64,000 bases of DNA, taken from assembly GCF_000772935.1 (NCBI RefSeq), contig NZ_JPVR01000078.1, positions 1 to 64,000 of the forward strand, read 5' to 3'. The DNA comes from Lysinibacillus boronitolerans JCM 21713 = 10a = NBRC 103108 (GTDB lineage Bacteria; Bacillota; Bacilli; Bacillales_A; Planococcaceae). The notes under the pieces are model-generated. The model had not been told where the DNA came from. It searched no databases and saw only the letters and a program-made list of their open reading frames with translations. Below are positions 62,798 through 64,000 of the stretch, one piece after another (positions within the stretch are counted from its first letter, which is position 1; each line of letters opens with the position of its first letter). The translations under genes and the position numbers were made by a program.

Positions 62798-62846
62798 CGT
62801 TCTTTAAAATATGGTAAAGTAGTGTGAAACATTCTTTTAAAGAACG
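62798..62846. promoter_or_regulatory. 12-bp perfect inverted repeat in the odhA promoter region
   Basis: CGTTCTTTAAAA (62798-62809) and TTTTAAAGAACG (62835-62846) are exact inverted copies 25 nt apart. The second arm overlaps the -35 position of a TATAAT at 62858-62863, which suggests an operator or a cruciform target for a regulator of odhA. Confidence 0.5.
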
Positions 62847-62919
62847 GCTAAATATTATATAATTAATTGCAATTTAATTAATGGAACTGCCGAAAGGCAA
62901 AATTTGGAGGTCATTTTTC

Positions 62920-64000
62920 ATGTCGAACAACGTTACAACTGTAAGTTCTCCATGGTCAGCTTTCTCTGGTCCTAACCTAGGATATGTGATGGAGCAATAC
63001 GACTTATTCTTACAGTCTCCTGAAGAAGTAGAACCGGAGTTAGTTTCTTTATTCCAACAATTTGGTGCACCAGTAGTAGTAGAAGGTGAAGTAGCTGTAG
63101 CTAGTCATACAGCAGCGGCTCCTGCTGGCGATTACAAAAAAGTGTTAGCCGCTGTAAAACTAGCAGATGCAATTCGTTCACGCGGTCATTTAGCAGCAGA
63201 TATTTATCCTCTGAAAAACCGTGAACTACAAACAGCTCAAATTGAAGAAAGCGCGTTCAACTTAAGCGCTGCAGATTTAGCTGAAATTCCTGCAGCAATC
63301 TTCTTCAAAGATGTGCCAGCAAACGTGAAAAATGGTAAGGATGCAATCGACTATTTAAAAGCTATTTATACAGATAAAGTAGCATTTGAATATGGTCACG
63401 TAGTAGCTACTGAAGAACGTGATTGGATTCAAGCGCAAATCGAATCAGGCTCATTCAAACAAGCATTATCTGCGGATGAGAAGAAAGCCTTATTAGATCG
63501 TTTAACTCGCGTTGAAAATTTCGAGAAATTTATTCATAAAACATTTGTAGGGCAAAAGCGTTTCTCTGGTGAGGGCTTAGACACGCAAATCGTTCTATTT
63601 GATGAAATCATTAAAACGGCAGAAGCGAAAAATGTGGAAAACGTACGTATTGGTATGGCACACCGTGGTCGCTTAAACGTTTTAACACACATTTTAAATA
63701 AACCTTATGACATGATGTTCTCTGATTTTGCACATGTTTCCAATGATTTATTTATGCCAGAGCATGGCCGCCTTGAAATTACAAAAGGTTGGACAGGTGA
63801 TGTGAAATACCACATGGGTGCTTCTTACAACCGTGAATCTGGTATGAACGTGAAATTGGCTTACAACCCATCTCACTTAGAAGTAGGCAATCCAGTCGTA
63901 CTTGGTGCTACTCGTGCAACACAAGATGATACGTCTAAACCAGGGCAACCTGTTTTCGACCGTACAAAGGGCTTAGGCATTCTTGTGCATGGTGATGCTG
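62920..64000 (+). CDS. odhA: 2-oxoglutarate dehydrogenase E1 component, 5' part
   Basis: The first 360 residues of the thiamine-diphosphate-dependent E1 subunit that decarboxylates 2-oxoglutarate in the citric acid cycle; the gene continues beyond the window. The start MSNNVTTVSSPWSAFSGPN, the small-domain SRGHLAADIYPL, then FEKFIHKTFVGQKRFSGEG, NVRIGMAHRGRLNVLTHIL and the YHMGASYN stretch are typical of OdhA/SucA. ATG 62920 follows TTGGAGGTC. The odhB gene is expected just beyond the window. Confidence 0.97.
   Translation, partial: MSNNVTTVSSPWSAFSGPNLGYVMEQYDLFLQSPEEVEPELVSLFQQFGAPVVVEGEVAVASHTAAAPAGDYKKVLAAVKLADAIRSRGHLAADIYPLKNRELQTAQIEESAFNLSAADLAEIPAAIFFKDVPANVKNGKDAIDYLKAIYTDKVAFEYGHVVATEERDWIQAQIESGSFKQALSADEKKALLDRLTRVENFEKFIHKTFVGQKRFSGEGLDTQIVLFDEIIKTAEAKNVENVRIGMAHRGRLNVLTHILNKPYDMMFSDFAHVSNDLFMPEHGRLEITKGWTGDVKYHMGASYNRESGMNVKLAYNPSHLEVGNPVVLGATRATQDDTSKPGQPVFDRTKGLGILVHGDA

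Overview
The window looks like chromosome of a low-GC, motile, endospore-forming Bacillaceae member close to Lysinibacillus. The evidence is AT-rich DNA with strong AGGAGG ribosome-binding sites, many GTG/TTG starts, a GerA-type germinant-receptor operon plus an orphan GerC-like lipoprotein, an exosporium-type collagen-like protein, YozE, chemoreceptors, a Staphylococcus-type MurG and the start of odhA. I see no prophage, transposase, CRISPR array, rRNA or tRNA.

Layout. 1-9 kb: chemoreceptor, yozE-like gene, deoD, a Cys-rich beta-propeller protein with a sigma-K-like promoter, then small metabolic, secreted and membrane genes. 9-16 kb: collagen-like BclA-type protein, lipoprotein, acetyltransferase, orphan GerC, PhzF-like protein. 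16-27 kb: MATE exporter, a phosphorelay/c-di-GMP operon (Hpt-REC-GGDEF-REC, CheY-like protein, hybrid kinase), a second chemoreceptor and a histidine phosphatase; this stretch is flanked by two copies of a short element that reads as an ECF-sigma promoter plus terminator. 27-38 kb: MFS exporter, TlpA/ResA-like thioredoxin behind a 28-bp palindrome, a 7TM dual-kinase hybrid sensor, a DMT exporter with a divergent Lrp regulator, a probably leaderless ArsR regulator with a glyoxalase-fold protein, and small secreted proteins. 38-47 kb: DinB, LysE, FabZ, polysaccharide deacetylase, YoaP-type acetyltransferase, CtpA-type protease, CobW GTPase, CAP-domain secreted protein. 48-55 kb: a GGDEF-EAL-PilZ protein with degraded enzyme motifs, then the gerA-type operon. 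55-64 kb: MATE, murG, PAS-GGDEF cyclase, an ArlRS/YkoGH-like two-component system and the 5' part of odhA.

How the genes work together. Signalling dominates: three GGDEF proteins (two apparently active, one probably a c-di-GMP receptor through PilZ), three large sensor kinases and two chemoreceptors. A second theme is the spore surface and germination (propeller, collagen-like protein, GerA operon, orphan GerC). Several small genes are decaying: remnants of a GNAT acetyltransferase, an S12 serine hydrolase, membrane proteins and a twice-frameshifted gene sit in the intergenic gaps.

The most novel-looking signal is the repeated ECF-promoter/terminator unit at about 16.34-16.46 and 26.94-27.06 kb, which I interpret as a pair of homologous, stress-regulated small RNAs. 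All assignments come from reading the sequence; no database search was run.
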